From CAYNFS01 sp964396685 (GTDB taxonomy: Bacteria > Patescibacteriota > Doudnabacteria > UBA920 > 2-01-FULL-46-14), in contig CAYNFS010000002.1 in assembly GCA_964396685.1 (NCBI GenBank), forward strand, positions 1-64,000: a stretch of 64,000 nt of DNA, written 5' to 3'. The position numbers were made by a program, and so were the translations under genes. Below, piece by piece: positions 43,633-53,251 of the stretch. Every line of letters starts with the position of its first letter. The first letter of the stretch is position 1. The notes below the pieces were generated by a model. The model saw only the letters and a list, made by a program, of their open reading frames with translations, was not told the DNA's origin and ran no database searches.

Positions 43633-44765
43633 AGATCATAGTCGAGTCGGAAGAGGAAGGTCGTTTGCGCCAGGAGTTGAAAAAAAGAAGCGACGTTGAA
43701 AGCGAGCGTATTAAAAGATATCTGGCCATGCCGGATTTATCCCGGACGCCGGGCGGTGCGCTTTACGAATTGGTAAAGCGCATATGCGCGATTTCGGAAT
43801 ACAAAAATTTCGACCATATTCAAGTGCCGGAAATTGTTCCGGCGGACATAAGCTTTGACCTTTTCAATTTTCCGCCCGATCATCCTGCCCGCAGCCGTTC
43901 AGATACTTATTTCATTGACGAGAATAACATTCTGCGCACCCATACCACCATAATGTGGTATTACTATTTGAATCAGCCGAGCGTCCAAAAAAAGATAAAA
44001 AAAGCCGAACCGCTTGGTTCGATATGCTACGGCAAAGTGTACCGCAAGGATGAAATAGACCGCCGGCATATGAACGTGTTTCATCAAATAGACGGCTGGT
44101 ATCTGCTTCCGCGAAATCGCGGCCGAATCAAACAAACCGACTTGGAAATCGTATTAACCAGAATCGCCAGAGCAATCTTCGGGCAAGCGGCTAAATACCG
44201 CTTTAACAAAGACACTTTTCCTTATACCGATCCCTCGATTGAAATGGAAATTAATATGTACGGCAAATGGATCGAAGTTTTGGGTGGCGGGATTGTCCGC
44301 CCCGTGTTTCTAAAAAATTTAGGTCTTGACCCCGAAAGCTACACAGGCTGGGCTTATGGATTTGGGCTTGAAAGATTGGCTATCGCCTCCATGCATTTGC
44401 CGGACATTCGTCTTTTGTGGTCAAAGGATCCGCGTGTTACCAAGCAGCTAAAATTGGGGCAAAAATTCGAAGAGGTCAGCAAGTATCCATCGATAACGCG
44501 CGACATTTCTTTTGTGGTAACTGACGATTTCGCGCCAAATAATTATTTTGATCTGATCCGTGACATTGGCGGGGATCTGGTCGAGCAGGTGACGCTTTTG
44601 GATAAGTACCAGGACAAAAAGAAATTCGGGCCCGGCAAGACCAGCTATACTTATCGCATTGTTTATCGAAGTCCAGAGCGGACGCTCAAGACTGAAGAAG
44701 TTGAGCCCTTGCAAAATAAACTTTACGAACAAACCCAGGCGCAGTTTAATGCCGAATTAAGATAA
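43629..44765 (+). CDS. Single-chain phenylalanyl-tRNA synthetase (PheS core plus FDX-ACB domain)
   Basis: 378 residues. Class II catalytic core: FPPDHPARSRSDTYFIDEN (motif 1-2 region), GSICYGKVYRKDEIDRRHMN (motif 2), VLGGGIVRP, TGWAYGFGLERLAIASM (motif 3). It is followed directly by a ferredoxin-fold anticodon-binding domain (KYPSITRDISFVVTDDFAPN ... TYRIVYRSPERTL) that in normal bacteria is the end of PheT. This is the arrangement of the mitochondrial one-subunit enzyme. The N-terminal coiled coil of PheS is absent. A pheT gene elsewhere cannot be excluded. Confidence 0.82.
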   Translation: MKIIVESEEEGRLRQELKKRSDVESERIKRYLAMPDLSRTPGGALYELVKRICAISEYKNFDHIQVPEIVPADISFDLFNFPPDHPARSRSDTYFIDENNILRTHTTIMWYYYLNQPSVQKKIKKAEPLGSICYGKVYRKDEIDRRHMNVFHQIDGWYLLPRNRGRIKQTDLEIVLTRIARAIFGQAAKYRFNKDTFPYTDPSIEMEINMYGKWIEVLGGGIVRPVFLKNLGLDPESYTGWAYGFGLERLAIASMHLPDIRLLWSKDPRVTKQLKLGQKFEEVSKYPSITRDISFVVTDDFAPNNYFDLIRDIGGDLVEQVTLLDKYQDKKKFGPGKTSYTYRIVYRSPERTLKTEEVEPLQNKLYEQTQAQFNAELR

Positions 44766-46731
<1,966 letters not shown>

Positions 46732-46749
46732 GAGTGAAGTTTAATAAAG

Positions 46750-46767
46750 AAAGCCCGAAAGGGCTTT
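46750..46767 (+). terminator. Short hairpin between the secE promoter and secE
   Basis: AAAGCCC-GAAA-GGGCTTTT. It could end gyrB transcription, but it lies downstream of the secE promoter and so would sit in the secE leader. Confidence 0.6.
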
Positions 46768-46780
46768 TAAGAATGGCAAA

Positions 46781-46966
46781 ATGAGAAGGATTATCCAATT
46801 TTTCAAAGACGTCAGGGTGGAGCTTGCGAAAGTTGTATGGCCCAGCCGGCGCGAGGCTTTGAAAGCCACAGGAGTAGTTATTTTGTTTTCCCTGATTGTG
46901 GCCTTGTTTTTGGGGATGATTGATTACGGGTTGACAAGATTAATCGGGCTGTTGGTAGAGAAGTAA
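46781..46966 (+). CDS. secE: Preprotein translocase subunit SecE
   Basis: 61 residues, minimal SecE: amphipathic helix (FFKDVRVELAKVVWPSRREA) and one membrane span (VVILFSLIVALFLGMIDYGL). Partner of SecY; followed by nusG as in most bacteria. Confidence 0.95.
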   Translation: MRRIIQFFKDVRVELAKVVWPSRREALKATGVVILFSLIVALFLGMIDYGLTRLIGLLVEK

Positions 46967-47029
46967 GCCAAAGTGCAAAATTAATGAATTTTATTTTATA
47001 CTTTTCGCTTTAAGTTTTACACTTTATAC

Positions 47030-47575
47030 ATGCCGAGACAAGTAGTAACAGGCGAAAAACATTGGTACGTGCTTCATACTTATTCCGGGTATGAGGATTC
47101 GGTTGTCAATAATCTCAAACAGCGCATTGAATCCATGGGTATGGAGGACAAAATTTTTGACGTAATGGTGCCAAAGGAGAAAAAAATCAAGATCAAAGAG
47201 GGCAAGCGTGTTACATATGACGAAAAAATTTTCCCCGGCTACGTTTTGGTAAATATGATTGTCACCGACGATTCCTGGTATGTCGTGCGAAACACGCCGA
47301 ATGTCACCGGCTTTGTGGGCTCTGGCACTGTGCCGACCCCAATCAGCGACAATGAAGTCAAAGTCATCCAGAAACGGATGGGGGTGGAGGAGCCGAAGTT
47401 CAAGATAGATTTTGTCATTACCGATTTAGTAAGAATCATTGACGGACCTTTCAAAGGGTATGAAGGCAAGGTTTCCGAAATTGACGAGACCAAAGGCAAG
47501 GTCAAAGTGCTGGTTTCCATTTTTGGGCGGGAAACTCCGGTGGAACTGGATTTCCTGCAGGCGAAGAAAGTGTGA
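47030..47575 (+). CDS. nusG: Transcription elongation/antitermination factor NusG
   Basis: 181 residues. NGN domain (KHWYVLHTYSGYEDSVVNNL, FPGYVLVNM, VVRNTPNVTGFVGSG) and C-terminal KOW motif (VRIIDGPFKGYEGKVSEIDE). Links RNA polymerase with ribosome and Rho. Normal length. Confidence 0.96.
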   Translation: MPRQVVTGEKHWYVLHTYSGYEDSVVNNLKQRIESMGMEDKIFDVMVPKEKKIKIKEGKRVTYDEKIFPGYVLVNMIVTDDSWYVVRNTPNVTGFVGSGTVPTPISDNEVKVIQKRMGVEEPKFKIDFVITDLVRIIDGPFKGYEGKVSEIDETKGKVKVLVSIFGRETPVELDFLQAKKV

Positions 47576-47583
47576 CCGAAGGT

Positions 47584-47650
47584 CACATCCCGCACTCGAT
47601 GCGGGATCCAGTATTATTAAGGACTGGATTCCCGTCTTCACGGGAATGAC
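47584..47650. repeat. ATCCCGCACTCGATGCGGGAT / ATTCCCGTCTTCACGGGAAT repeat
   Basis: Two adjacent palindromes between nusG and rplK. Confidence 0.75.
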
Positions 47651-47661
47651 AAAACAGCTAT

Positions 47662-48087
47662 ATGGCGAAAAAGATTAAAACTACATTGAAACTCCAACTT
47701 CCGGCCGGTAAAGCAAGTCCGGCTCCTCCCGTTGGCACGGCATTAGGCCCCTACGGTATTAATTTAATGGATTTCGTAAATAAGTTTAACCAGAAGACTG
47801 CCGACAAGGGAGATTCGGTGATTCCAGTCGTAATAACGATTTACGAAGATCGCTCGTTTGATTTTATCTTAAAGACCCCACCCGTCTCTGATATGATCAA
47901 AAAAGCCTTGAGGATTGAAAAAGGATCCGGCTCGCCGCTCAAAGAGAAAGTGGGCAAGCTTACGAAAGCGCAGGTTCGTCAAATTGCGGAAGCCAAGATG
48001 AAAGATTTGAACGCCAATAGCATGGAGAGTGCCGAAAAAATAGTCGCTGGCACTGCGAGAAGCATGGGAGTGGAAATTGAAGTTTAA
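47662..48087 (+). CDS. rplK: 50S ribosomal protein L11
   Basis: 141 residues. [34 protein letters not shown], and the rRNA-binding C-terminal domain ([20 protein letters not shown]). GTPase-centre protein. Normal length and position. Confidence 0.96.
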   Translation: MAKKIKTTLKLQLPAGKASPAPPVGTALGPYGINLMDFVNKFNQKTADKGDSVIPVVITIYEDRSFDFILKTPPVSDMIKKALRIEKGSGSPLKEKVGKLTKAQVRQIAEAKMKDLNANSMESAEKIVAGTARSMGVEIEV

Positions 48088-48139
48088 AATTTTAAATTTT
48101 ACATTGTCATTTTGATTTTTGATATTTACATTTTGCATT

Positions 48140-48814
48140 ATGTCCAAGCGATATAGCCAAGTAGTCCAGTTGGTTGATAGAACAAAAACTTATCCAATCG
48201 AGGAGGCTGTTGCGCTCGCCAGACAAACCTCGACGGTCAAATTTGACGCGACGGTTGAGGCGCATTTCAAGCTTGGCATTGACGCCAAGCAGACCGACCA
48301 GAAGGTCAGAACTCAAATAACTCTTCCCCACGGAACCGGCAAAACGATAAAAGTCGCTGCTTTTGTGTCATCTGGAAAAGAAAAAGAGGCCAAAGCAGGC
48401 GGGGCTGACATAATCGGCGGCGAGGAGCTGGTTAAGCAGATTAAAGAGACAGGTAAAGCTGATTTTGACGCGGCGGTGGCAGAACCGGCGATGATGAAAA
48501 GTTTAGCCCAAATTGCTAAAATTTTGGGACAGCGGGGGTTGATGCCGAACCCAAAGGCTGGAACTGTCGGCGAGGATGTCGGCAGGCTTGTAAAAGAGCT
48601 CAAAGGCGGTCGCGTAGAGATTAAAACTGATGATACCGGAGTGGTGCATGCGGCCATTGGCAAAGTCTCATTTGACGAGCAAAAACTCCTGGAAAACTTT
48701 CAGGCAGTCAAAGAGGCCCTCTACCGCGCCAAGCCGTCGGCTGTAAAGAAAGATTTTGTAAAATCAGTCACCATTTCTACCTCAATGGGTCCCGGCATTA
48801 AAGTTAGCCTGTAG
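48140..48814 (+). CDS. rplA: 50S ribosomal protein L1
   Basis: 224 residues from ATG 48140 (the frame is open to 48119 in an AT-rich repeat). DATVEAHFKLGIDAKQTDQK, GRGLMPNPKAG-like GQRGLMPNPKAGTV, and C-terminal SVTISTSMGPGIKV. Notable because some Parcubacteria lack L1. The downstream rplJ-rplL genes usual in other bacteria do not follow here. Confidence 0.95.
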   Translation: MSKRYSQVVQLVDRTKTYPIEEAVALARQTSTVKFDATVEAHFKLGIDAKQTDQKVRTQITLPHGTGKTIKVAAFVSSGKEKEAKAGGADIIGGEELVKQIKETGKADFDAAVAEPAMMKSLAQIAKILGQRGLMPNPKAGTVGEDVGRLVKELKGGRVEIKTDDTGVVHAAIGKVSFDEQKLLENFQAVKEALYRAKPSAVKKDFVKSVTISTSMGPGIKVSL

Positions 48815-48823
48815 TTTTGGATT

Positions 48824-49360
48824 ATGGCAGAAGAAAGAAAACATCATAGGCCGTCCTGGGATGATTATTTTATGGCCGTTGCCAGGCTTGTTGCCAGCAG
48901 GGCAACCTGTGACAGGCTTTATGCGGGTACTGTATTAGTAAAGGACAACAGGATTATTGCATCAGGGTACAACGGTTCACCGCCGGGATTGCCGCACTGC
49001 AACGACGTGGGCCATCTTCTTGAAGAAGGACATTGTGTGCGAACGATTCACGCCGAACATAATTGCCTTTTGCAGGCCGCCAAACAGGGAGGCACCAGCA
49101 CGGATGGTTCAACCATGTACACCAAATATAGCCCTTGCATTCACTGCACGAAGTATATCATCAGCTGTGGGATCAAGCGGGTTGTTGTCGGAAAGATTTA
49201 TCGCAGCCCGCAAGCTTTAGATATGCTAAAAGAAGCTGGAGTTGAGGTTGAAGTTTACGACGAAAATCAGAAATGGGCCAGGGAGCTTGTTGAGCTTTTT
49301 TTTGAAGATATTCCTGAAAGAAAAAACGAGGGGAAAATTACTTTCCGGGAAAAATCTTGA
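48824..49360 (+). CDS. dCMP deaminase
   Basis: 178 residues. Zinc/catalytic motifs TIHAEHNCLLQAA and YSPCIHCTKYIISCG; N-terminal RPSWDDYFMAVARLVASRAT and GYNGSPPGLPHC are typical of ComEB/dCMP deaminases. Makes dUMP for thymidylate synthesis. First gene of a deoxynucleotide operon; the next start overlaps its stop. Confidence 0.93.
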   Translation: MAEERKHHRPSWDDYFMAVARLVASRATCDRLYAGTVLVKDNRIIASGYNGSPPGLPHCNDVGHLLEEGHCVRTIHAEHNCLLQAAKQGGTSTDGSTMYTKYSPCIHCTKYIISCGIKRVVVGKIYRSPQALDMLKEAGVEVEVYDENQKWARELVELFFEDIPERKNEGKITFREKS

Positions 49361-49935
49361 TGTTAATAGGCGTTACGGGCACATTGGCTTCGGGCAAGGA
49401 TACCTTGTCTAGCTATTTAACAAAGAACAAAGATTTTTTTCATTTTTCTCTCTCGGACGCGATTCGGGAAGAGTGCGACAAGCGGGGACTTCCGAAGGAT
49501 CGCGATACGCTTGTAAATTTGGGAAACGATCTTCGCGCTGCCTTTGGTTCTGATATTTTGGCAAGGCGGGCCGTGGAGGCAGTCCAGAGAAACAAAGCAA
49601 AGAACGCAGTGCTTACCAGCATCAGAAATCCTATTGAAGCAGAATTTTTGAAAAAACTGCCAAGTTTCGTGCTTATTTCTGTCAATGCTCCTATCAAGGT
49701 GCGATATGAGAGGATCGTTTCCAGGAAGCGGGCAAGCGACTTTGTTGATTTTAAGACTTTCAGGGCCCAGGAAGAAAAGGAAATGTCAGGTACGGCTCGT
49801 GAGCAGGATTTAAAAAAAGTGATGACTATGGCTGACTATAATTTAATCAACGATGGTACGCTGGAGGAGTTTCACAAAAACATTGAGACTGTTTTAGGAA
49901 AGATAAATGCTAGTCAAGATCAAAAGAATAGATAA
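49357..49935 (+). CDS. P-loop nucleotide kinase, dephospho-CoA-kinase-like
   Basis: 192 residues. P-loop GTLASGKDT (8-16), LSDAIREECDKRG, TSIRNPIEAEFLKKL, and the lid-type R-rich YERIVSRKRASDF. Resembles dephospho-CoA kinase / (deoxy)nucleoside monophosphate kinases; the setting between dCMP deaminase and dUTPase suggests a deoxynucleotide substrate, but this is inference. Overlaps the next gene by 29 nt. Confidence 0.7.
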   Translation: MMLIGVTGTLASGKDTLSSYLTKNKDFFHFSLSDAIREECDKRGLPKDRDTLVNLGNDLRAAFGSDILARRAVEAVQRNKAKNAVLTSIRNPIEAEFLKKLPSFVLISVNAPIKVRYERIVSRKRASDFVDFKTFRAQEEKEMSGTAREQDLKKVMTMADYNLINDGTLEEFHKNIETVLGKINASQDQKNR

Positions 49936-50335
49936 TACCATGCCAATGCCGGAATATCAAACGCCAGATTCTGTGGCTTTTGATCTTTACTCTCGAGAGG
50001 ACATCAAAATTGAGCCACACGGCAGGGCCACAGCTCCTTCTAACTTGATCATCGAAGTGCCCAAAGGGCATTTTTTGATGATAGCAGCAAGAAGCAGTCT
50101 TTCCAAAAAAGGGCTGATTCTTTCAAACGGAATTGGAATAATTGACCAGGATTACCACGGGCGTGATGATGAGATCGGGATACTACTATATAATTTAAGT
50201 GAGCAGCCGGTAGAAATAAAAAGAGGCGAAAGGATAGCGCAAGGCTTGATTCTGCCCATTGAGACAGCCGAATGGCAGGAAGTTGAGGAGATAAAAAAAG
50301 ACTCCCGAGGGGGATTCGGGAGCACGGGAAATTAG
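49907..50335 (+). CDS. dut: dUTP diphosphatase
   Basis: 142 residues with all five dUTPase motifs: SVAFDLYS, ARSSLSKKGL, NGIGIIDQDYHGRDDEIGIL, GERIAQGLIL and RGGFGSTG. Yields dUMP. Trimeric enzyme family. Confidence 0.94.
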   Translation: MLVKIKRIDNTMPMPEYQTPDSVAFDLYSREDIKIEPHGRATAPSNLIIEVPKGHFLMIAARSSLSKKGLILSNGIGIIDQDYHGRDDEIGILLYNLSEQPVEIKRGERIAQGLILPIETAEWQEVEEIKKDSRGGFGSTGN

Positions 50336-50344
50336 ATCTTACAA

Positions 50345-50387
50345 TGTAGCGAGCCGATTTATCGGCCCATAAATGGGCACGCTACAT
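50345..50387. repeat. REP-like three-stem element
   Basis: ATGTAGCG/CGCTACAT closes two inner hairpins, GCCGA-TTTA-TCGGC and CCCAT-AA-ATGGG. A truncated relative (GTAGCGCGCCGATTTATCGG) is at 53219-53238, in the prfB promoter. The tmk ATG overlaps its end. Confidence 0.75.
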
Positions 50388-51003
50388 GAACAAATACTTG
50401 AAGGCAGGAAAATTCATCGTAATTTACGGCATTAATAATCTTGGCAAAACGACCCAGGCTAAGCTGCTTGTTGAGAAATTAAAGAGGCTAGGCCGTAAGG
50501 CCGAATATCTGAAATATCCGGTTTATGATCTGGAGCCTTCAGGTCCAATGATCAATGCCTACCTGCGCGAGGGGAATCCTGTAAAATTGAGCGCGAGAGA
50601 GGTTCAAATTTTATATGCCATGAACCGGTGGCAGTATGAGCCGATTTTGAGATCAAAATTAGAAAAAGGCATTGATATAGTTGCAGAAGATTATTGGGGT
50701 ACCGGAGTGGCTTGGGGCGCGGGCGCTGGTGTGGATAAAGAATTTCTTTTGAGGCTTAACGGGTTTTTTTTGAGAGAAGACTTGGCTCTGTTGTTTGCCG
50801 GTAAAAGATTTGCTTCGGGTTTAGAAAACAACCATTTGTATGAGACAGATTCTGAATTGACGAAAAGAGTTGAGGTGGCACATAATGAGTTGGGGAAAGA
50901 GTTTGGATGGAAGCTTATGGATGCAAATCAATCCATTGAAAAAGTTGCCGAAGAAGTTTGGAAATTAGTTGAAACTGTCATTCCCGTGAAGACGGGAATC
51001 TAA
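50386..51003 (+). CDS. tmk: Thymidylate kinase-like protein
   Basis: 205 residues. P-loop YGINNLGKTTQAKLL (14-28), AREVQILYAMNRWQYEPIL, and VAEDYWGTGVAWGAGAG in place of the usual DRYxxSxxAYQ. Phosphorylates dTMP. The last residues (VIPVKTGI) and stop come from a GTCATTCCCGTGAAGACGGG repeat, so the native C-terminus was replaced. Confidence 0.85.
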   Translation: MNKYLKAGKFIVIYGINNLGKTTQAKLLVEKLKRLGRKAEYLKYPVYDLEPSGPMINAYLREGNPVKLSAREVQILYAMNRWQYEPILRSKLEKGIDIVAEDYWGTGVAWGAGAGVDKEFLLRLNGFFLREDLALLFAGKRFASGLENNHLYETDSELTKRVEVAHNELGKEFGWKLMDANQSIEKVAEEVWKLVETVIPVKTGI

Positions 51004-51037
51004 TCCTTGGATTCCCCGATCAAGTCGGGGAATGACA
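50974..51037. repeat. ATTCCCG-type palindromic repeat at the end of tmk
   Basis: GTCATTCCCGTGAAGACGGG then GATTCCCCGATCAAGTCGGG; gives tmk its C-terminus. Confidence 0.8.
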
Positions 51038-51049
51038 TAAGAGTGGATT

Positions 51050-51865
51050 ATGCGTCAATATCTTGATTTGCTTGATAAAGTAATGAAGGAAGGAATTGAC
51101 CGTCCCGATCGGACAGGCACTGGCACGCGCGGGATTTTTGGTTACCAGATGCGTTTTGCCCTCTCGAAAGGTTTTCCAGTTCTCACCACGAAGAAAATTC
51201 ACCTGAAGTCGGTAATTTACGAACTTTTGTGGTTTTTGCGGGGAGATACTAATATCAAATGGCTTAATGATCACGGGGTAACCATTTGGGACGAGTGGGC
51301 GGACGAGAATGGAGAGCTCGGGCCTATCTACGGAAAACAGTGGACGGCGTGGGAAGGCAGGAACGGTGAAAGGATCAATCAGATTGCAAATGCGATAAAC
51401 GAGATTAAAAGTAATCCTTATTCGCGACGCATAATCGTGAGCGGCTGGAACGTCGCTGATTTGCAGAATCTGATCCGCGGCAAAAAGACGGCTCCGCCGC
51501 CGTGCCATACGATGTTTCAATTCTATGTTTCAGCAGACCGCAGACTGTCCTGTCAACTGTATCAGCGCAGTGCTGACATTTTTCTGGGCGTTCCTTTTAA
51601 TATCGCGTCCTACTCGCTTTTGACGCTGATGATGGCCCAAGTAACAGGGCTTAAGCCTGGAGAATTTGTCCACACACTCGGAGATACTCACATTTACAGC
51701 AATCATTTTGAACAGGTGAAACTTCAGCTTTCACGAGAGCCACGCCCCTTGCCGACTATGAAGATAAATCCGGAAGTCCAAGATATCTTCGGTTTCAAAT
51801 ATGAAGATTTTGAGCTGGTAGGCTACGAGCCGCATCCAGGAATAAAAGCACCAATTGCGATTTAA
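51050..51865 (+). CDS. thyA: Thymidylate synthase
   Basis: 271 residues. [17 protein letters not shown] [20 protein letters not shown], catalytic Cys in [12 protein letters not shown], folate/dUMP segment [20 protein letters not shown], and [12 protein letters not shown]. Converts dUMP to dTMP using methylene-tetrahydrofolate; DHFR follows. Confidence 0.97.
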   Translation: MRQYLDLLDKVMKEGIDRPDRTGTGTRGIFGYQMRFALSKGFPVLTTKKIHLKSVIYELLWFLRGDTNIKWLNDHGVTIWDEWADENGELGPIYGKQWTAWEGRNGERINQIANAINEIKSNPYSRRIIVSGWNVADLQNLIRGKKTAPPPCHTMFQFYVSADRRLSCQLYQRSADIFLGVPFNIASYSLLTLMMAQVTGLKPGEFVHTLGDTHIYSNHFEQVKLQLSREPRPLPTMKINPEVQDIFGFKYEDFELVGYEPHPGIKAPIAI

Positions 51866-51875
51866 TCAAGCCCCA

Positions 51876-52826
51876 ATGCCTATTTCCATCATCGCGGCGG
51901 TTGCCAAAAACGGCGTGATCGGCAAAGAAAACGCACTGCCCTGGTATTTGCCGGAGGATCTTAAAAGATTCAAAGAATTAACATCGGGCAAGACGGTGAT
52001 GATGGGCCGCAAAACTTTTGAGTCAATCATGAAGCGAAATGGCAAGCCTTTGCCAAACCGCAAAAATGTCGTCATAACTAAGCAAGAAGATTATCCAGTG
52101 CCAGAGGGCGTTTTGGTCTATAACGACCTTAAAAAGGCGCTTCTGGATCTCAAGAGCGAGAATCTTTTTGTCATTGGCGGCGGGGAGATTTACCGGCAGA
52201 CCATAGATGTCGCAGGAGTGCTTTATATCACCCATGTTGATCAGGAGATTGAAGGCGATGTCTATTTTCCAAAAATTGGCGAGACGAAATGGAAAAAAGT
52301 TTTGGAAGAAAGACGCGAAGGATTTAGTTTTGTAACATACATGCGAACGCGCGTTTGGACGCAAACTTTTGGGGTCGTAGGCGCAATTATAGAAAAAGAG
52401 GGAAGAATTTTACTCGTCAAAGAAGCGGATAAATGGCCGGATCCGGGAAAGTTTAGCCATCCTGCGGGCTGGATTGATGTTGGAGAGAATCCGATTGAAG
52501 CTTGCGCCAGAGAAGTAGCGGAGGAAACTGGTTTTGAATTTAAGCCCACGGCAATTCTTGGCATTTATTCGCTGGTTCAGAAAAATTTGTATGATGCTCG
52601 ACTTGGCAGGCCGCATTCCATTAAAATTATTTTTCTTGGTGAAATAGGCAAAGAACAGAAAGAACTTCACGGGGAGACAGCAAGTGTGCATTGGTTTACG
52701 GCTGAAGAAATTTACGCAATGGACGGCAACACCTTGCGCGATGTGGATATCAAACAAATGGTCAAGGATTATTTAGCAGGGAAAAGATACCCTTTAGACA
52801 TACTTACTCACACCGTTCAAGAATAG
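51876..52826 (+). CDS. Dihydrofolate reductase fused to a Nudix hydrolase
   Basis: 316 residues from ATG 51876. Residues 1-160 are DHFR (ISIIAAVAKNGVIGKENALP, MGRKTFESI, FVIGGGEIYRQTID, YITHVDQEIEGDVYFP). Residues about 170-316 are a Nudix domain with a full box GWIDVGENPIEACAREVAEE. DHFR regenerates tetrahydrofolate for ThyA. The Nudix partner may clean up a nucleotide or pterin triphosphate; substrate unknown. No stop or start lies between the domains. Confidence 0.9.
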   Translation: MPISIIAAVAKNGVIGKENALPWYLPEDLKRFKELTSGKTVMMGRKTFESIMKRNGKPLPNRKNVVITKQEDYPVPEGVLVYNDLKKALLDLKSENLFVIGGGEIYRQTIDVAGVLYITHVDQEIEGDVYFPKIGETKWKKVLEERREGFSFVTYMRTRVWTQTFGVVGAIIEKEGRILLVKEADKWPDPGKFSHPAGWIDVGENPIEACAREVAEETGFEFKPTAILGIYSLVQKNLYDARLGRPHSIKIIFLGEIGKEQKELHGETASVHWFTAEEIYAMDGNTLRDVDIKQMVKDYLAGKRYPLDILTHTVQE

Positions 52827-52885
52827 TAAGACAAATTTGAGCAAACTTCTGACGATCGTCAGAAGTCTGTCGCGCAATGGGTTGA

Positions 52886-52918
52886 CTTTGACGTTTGGTT
52901 AAAGTAGTATTGTAATCG
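52886..52918 (+). promoter_or_regulatory. Promoter(s) of the candidate structured RNA
   Basis: Two overlapping sets: TTGACT-17-TAGTAT and TTGACG-17-TGTAAT. Confidence 0.55.
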
Positions 52919-52919
52919 G

Positions 52920-53197
52920 CACGGAAACAACGACGATCAGGGCCGCAGTTGCCCGGGATTGGGGGACTCGAATCCCCACGTCGGTCCTGCTGTGGACTCG
53001 TCTTGCAAAGATTAGGTGCGAGGCTTAGAAGCAGTAACTCCGGTTGCTGTGGAGCCGCCGATGAAAAAACACCCTTGATAAGTTGACCCCGTTGTGCGAG
53101 GCATCGCCTTTCTGGGCGATGAAAAGTCGCCGCGGCTTGGTAAGGATTGCGTGCTAGGGGATAGTCAGCTCTACGGATGAGTTGACATCCCCTTTTT
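52920..53197 (+). ncRNA. Candidate structured RNA upstream of prfB
   Basis: About 280 nt without a convincing ORF, between a promoter and a strong terminator. Visible stems: GGGGA-CTCGAA-TCCCC (52962-52977), CAGTAAC-TCCG-GTTGCTG (about 53032-53049) and CATCGCC-TTTCTG-GGCGATG (about 53102-53121). I looked for the marks of RNase P, SRP RNA and tmRNA and did not find them. 6S RNA or an unrecognised class is possible. Confidence 0.6.
53157..53197 (+). terminator. Terminator of the structured RNA
   Basis: GGGGAT(A)GTCAGCTC against GAGTTGACATCCCC, followed by TTTTT. Confidence 0.85.
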
Positions 53198-53216
53198 CAT
53201 TTATTTTTTACGATAT

Positions 53217-53245
53217 TTGTAGCGCGCCGATTTATCGGCTATAAT
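53217..53245 (+). promoter_or_regulatory. prfB promoter
   Basis: TTGTAG, 17-nt spacer, TATAAT; the expected start is the A of the prfB ATG (53252), giving a leaderless message. Most of the spacer is the REP-like GCCGATTTATCGGC. Confidence 0.65.
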
Positions 53246-53251
53246 GACAAT

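Noticed and set aside
52920..53197. tmRNA, SRP RNA or RNase P for the structured RNA
   Set aside because: No tRNA-like ends or tag ORF, no SRP GGAAGC-type loop, no P4 motif could be found.
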